Assembly (NCBI RefSeq): GCF_001676615.1
Contig: NZ_LYXZ01000061.1
Span: 29,726-93,725 of the forward strand
Length of the DNA stretch: 64,000 nt
DNA from: Labrys sp. WJW
GTDB taxonomy: Bacteria > Pseudomonadota > Alphaproteobacteria > Rhizobiales > Labraceae
Direction: 5' to 3'
The translations under genes and the position numbers were made by a program. The notes under the pieces were generated by a model. The model ran no database searches, was not told the origin of the DNA, and saw only the letters and a program-made list of their open reading frames with translations. Below, piece after piece: positions 62,230 through 64,000 of this stretch (within the stretch, counting starts at the first letter, position 1; every line of letters begins with the position of its first letter).

Positions 62230-62838
62230 ATGCTGTTCAAGCAGGCTGCGCTCGATGGCATTGCCGCCGGCATGGTGACGCTCGCCTTCCGGCGCTGGAC
62301 CAGGCCGACCGTGCGCGCCGGTGGATCTCTCACCACTGCTGTCGGCGTCCTGGCCATCGAGGCGGTAGAGGCGATCAAACTCGCCGACCTCAGCGAGGAA
62401 GAGGCTGCCAGGGCCGGCTTCGCCTCGCTCGAAGCCCTCGAACGCGACCTGAGGCCCGAAGGGCAGCTCTACCGGATCGCCTTCCGCCGGGTGGGAGACG
62501 ATCCCCGCATCGTCTTGCGCGGCGAGAGCGATCTCGATGAGGCTGCCGTCGCCATGCTGCGCGGCGCGCTCGCCAGGCTCGACCGTAACCATCGTGGCGG
62601 CGGCTGGACAATGGCTGTGCTTGGCCTGATCGCCAAGCAGGGCGGCATCACCGCTGCCGAGATTGCCAGGCAACTCGGCGTCGACAAACCCGCCCTCAAG
62701 CTCGATATCCGCAAGCTCAAGGCCCTTGGTCTTACCGAGAGCCTCCAGGTCGGCTATCGCCTGTCGCCGCGGGGGCGGGCGTTGCTCGGCTGGCAGGAGC
62801 AGGCTTCGGCAGTTGAGAAAACCGCCGGCGAACGATAG
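62230..62838 (+). CDS. ASCH-domain protein fused to a winged helix
   Basis: A 202-residue two-domain protein. Residues 1-90 resemble an ASCH (PUA-like) domain: a short helix, AAGMVTLAFRRWTRPTVRAGG, then VGVLAIEAVEAIKLADLSEEEAARAGFASLEALERDL. Residues 125-190 are a winged helix (WTMAVLGLIAKQGGITAAEIARQLGVDKPALKLDIRKLKALGLTE). ASCH proteins bind RNA or nucleosides, and E. coli YqfB hydrolyses N4-acetylcytidine with a Lys/Thr/Glu triad; the Lys and the second Thr are not conserved here. I start at 62230; the frame to 62116 crosses a repeat. The next gene begins 9 bases after its stop. Confidence 0.7.
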   Translation: MLFKQAALDGIAAGMVTLAFRRWTRPTVRAGGSLTTAVGVLAIEAVEAIKLADLSEEEAARAGFASLEALERDLRPEGQLYRIAFRRVGDDPRIVLRGESDLDEAAVAMLRGALARLDRNHRGGGWTMAVLGLIAKQGGITAAEIARQLGVDKPALKLDIRKLKALGLTESLQVGYRLSPRGRALLGWQEQASAVEKTAGER

Positions 62839-62847
62839 AGCGGGTGG

Positions 62848-63315
62848 GTGACCCATATCGAGGAGGCCGCCTTGCTGCCCGCCGAGCTTGAAGCCGATCT
62901 CCATGGCAATATTCCGCTGACACAGGCCATGCAGGTCCGGGTTCTCGAGATCGGACCAGATTCCGTGCGGCTTGGCGCCCCGCTTTCCGCCAATATCAAC
63001 CATCACCGCACGGCTTTCGGCGGTAGCCTCGCGACCCTGGCCACGCTCGCCGCCTGGTCGCTGGCCTTCCTCAAGCTCAAGGGCGCGGGGCTCGACTGCA
63101 GCCTCGTCGTCGGCTCGGTGCACATGGATTATCTGGCGCCGGTGGAGGGGGATTTTTCGGCCCGTTCCGTTCTGGCGGAACCCGAAAAATGGGAGCATGT
63201 GCTGGAGGCTTTCGCGCGCAGGGGCAAGGCGCGCATCCCGGTCCTTGCCGAGATCGACTATGGCGACCGCTGTGCCGCCCGTTTCAAGGGTGATTTCGCG
63301 GCGCTCGCCCGTTGA
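62848..63315 (+). CDS. YiiD C-terminal-type thioesterase-fold protein
   Basis: A 155-residue hot-dog-fold protein. The segment IPLTQAMQVRVLEIGPDSVRLGAPLSANINHHRTAFGGSLATLATLAAWSLAFLKL (about 22-77) contains the NxxxTxFGG motif of the YiiD_C / 4HBT-like thioesterase group. VGSVHMDYLAPVEGDFSARSVL provides the second strand pair. It starts with GTG, 9 bases after the ASCH gene, so they are likely co-transcribed. The substrate is unknown, probably an acyl-CoA. Confidence 0.8.
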   Translation: MTHIEEAALLPAELEADLHGNIPLTQAMQVRVLEIGPDSVRLGAPLSANINHHRTAFGGSLATLATLAAWSLAFLKLKGAGLDCSLVVGSVHMDYLAPVEGDFSARSVLAEPEKWEHVLEAFARRGKARIPVLAEIDYGDRCAARFKGDFAALAR

Positions 63316-63339
63316 AACAGCCCGGAGCGCGGCAGGCCG

Positions 63340-64000
63340 TCAATTGCTACTCACCGCCAGGAAGGCGGCGGGCTGCACCGAGATCTGCCCCATGAACGGC
63401 CGGTCATGCGCGAGAATGACGAAATAGGCTGATGTCACCACCACCACGAAGATATGCGTGGCGAGGATTTGCATGCGAGGGACATGGTTGTTGCAGATGG
63501 CGATGGCCACGACGGTCGTCGTCGAAATGATCCAGATCGCGATCCATTGGGCCCAGCTCATGCCGGTGTTGGAAGCCGACAGCCGGAGCAGCCGCGCATG
63601 GCGCACGGCCAGCAATTGATTGACCAAGGGCTGATAGGTGGCCGGCTGGGCATTCGCGCCGTTCTGGCGCGAGACGAGGCCGATCGTGTTGATGAGGATA
63701 TCGCCGGAGCGATCGAAGACCGGGCTTTCGATGCGCTCGCCATTGGCCATGGCCGGCCAATCGCCGGAGACGACCTGCGCCACATAGGCCTTGAGGCCGT
63801 CGCGCACGCTGGTCTGGAGATCGGCCGGAAGTCCGGAGGAAAGCACCAGGACGTTTTCGACCGCGTCGGCTTCCTGCTGGACGGCGCTGCGGGCGGCGAG
63901 GGAATCGGCCCACAGGCCCGCGGCTGAGAAGGCCACCATCAGGCCGAAGATAGTGGCGCAGACACCGACGATCGACTCACGGATTGGAAGTGGCTCGGCC
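63340..64000 (-). CDS. DUF4239 (bestrophin-like) membrane protein, truncated at window end
   Basis: At least 219 residues are visible; the frame is open past the window edge (the ORF with an ATG at 63939 is only an internal methionine). It shows membrane helices near the N-terminus (IRESIVGVCATIFGLMVAFSAAGLW) and two near the C-terminus (WAQWIAIWIISTTTVVAIAI, ILATHIFVVVVTSAYFVILAH), with a periplasmic or cytoplasmic region between them. The family is common in rhizobia, function unknown. It is convergent with the thioesterase gene, 24 bases apart. Confidence 0.75.
   Translation of the reverse strand, partial: AEPLPIRESIVGVCATIFGLMVAFSAAGLWADSLAARSAVQQEADAVENVLVLSSGLPADLQTSVRDGLKAYVAQVVSGDWPAMANGERIESPVFDRSGDILINTIGLVSRQNGANAQPATYQPLVNQLLAVRHARLLRLSASNTGMSWAQWIAIWIISTTTVVAIAICNNHVPRMQILATHIFVVVVTSAYFVILAHDRPFMGQISVQPAAFLAVSSN

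Overview
This is a GC-rich chromosomal window of an alphaproteobacterium, most likely a member of the Hyphomicrobiales (Rhizobiales). The reasons are the ClpS2-type adaptor, the PleC-like histidine kinase beside glnE and pepN, an Irr-type box at bfr, a Zur-type box, a cobalamin riboswitch in front of a FecBCD-type importer, and a RutR/PreTA/hydantoinase route of pyrimidine breakdown. I see no insertion sequence, prophage, CRISPR array or rRNA. The window is housekeeping and catabolic DNA in which gene borders are marked by intergenic palindromic repeats.

Layout. 1-8.4 kb: the 3' part of glnE, clpS2, a small coiled-coil ORF, a PleC-like sensor kinase and pepN. 8.6-16.8 kb: a lone ABC exporter, a TetR regulator in an operon with a three-domain LplT-PlsC-Aas protein that has a perfect operator upstream, and recQ. 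17-22.3 kb: a CobW/COG0523 GTPase behind a Zur-like box, then a cobalamin riboswitch followed by a binding protein, permease, ATPase and methyltransferase. 22.5-27.5 kb: transaldolase, a degenerate Gre-like factor, a cysteine-free Asp/Glu racemase homologue, divergent bfr and bfd, and an ECF sigma/anti-sigma pair. 27.7-36.6 kb: preTA, an EthD protein, an Fe-S protein, a slipin, two odd tRNA-like sequences, phhA, rutR and an XRE-cupin regulator. 36.9-49.6 kb: beta-alanine aminotransferase and a first mmsA, then a leftward valine/isoleucine catabolic cluster (SDR, thiolase, acyl-CoA synthetase, second mmsA, acyl-CoA dehydrogenase, HIBYL-CoA hydrolase, mmsB, enoyl-CoA hydratase) divergent from an AraC regulator with twin operators. 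51-53.7 kb: pckA and a RibD/DHFR-like protein. 54.2-62 kb: a four-gene ABC importer, dihydropyrimidinase, two small proteins and an amidase that fits N-carbamoyl-beta-alanine. 62-64 kb: an ASCH-winged-helix protein, a thioesterase-fold protein and the C-terminal part of a DUF4239 protein.

How the genes fit together. Three separated loci reconstruct the complete reductive pyrimidine pathway: uptake, PreTA, HydA, carbamoylase, omega-aminotransferase, then malonate-semialdehyde to acetyl-CoA by MmsA. The first two transcription units carry RutR-like boxes and rutR itself is in the window. A second module degrades valine and isoleucine intermediates to propionyl-CoA and acetyl-CoA, and pckA can return that carbon to gluconeogenesis. 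Metal and cofactor control (Zur, Irr, B12) is concentrated at 17-26 kb. The most unusual material is the nested palindrome family between genes, the tandem tRNA-like pair, the riboswitch leader with its own ribosome-binding site and 28-codon ORF, and several small proteins that keep a family fold but lack its catalytic residues.
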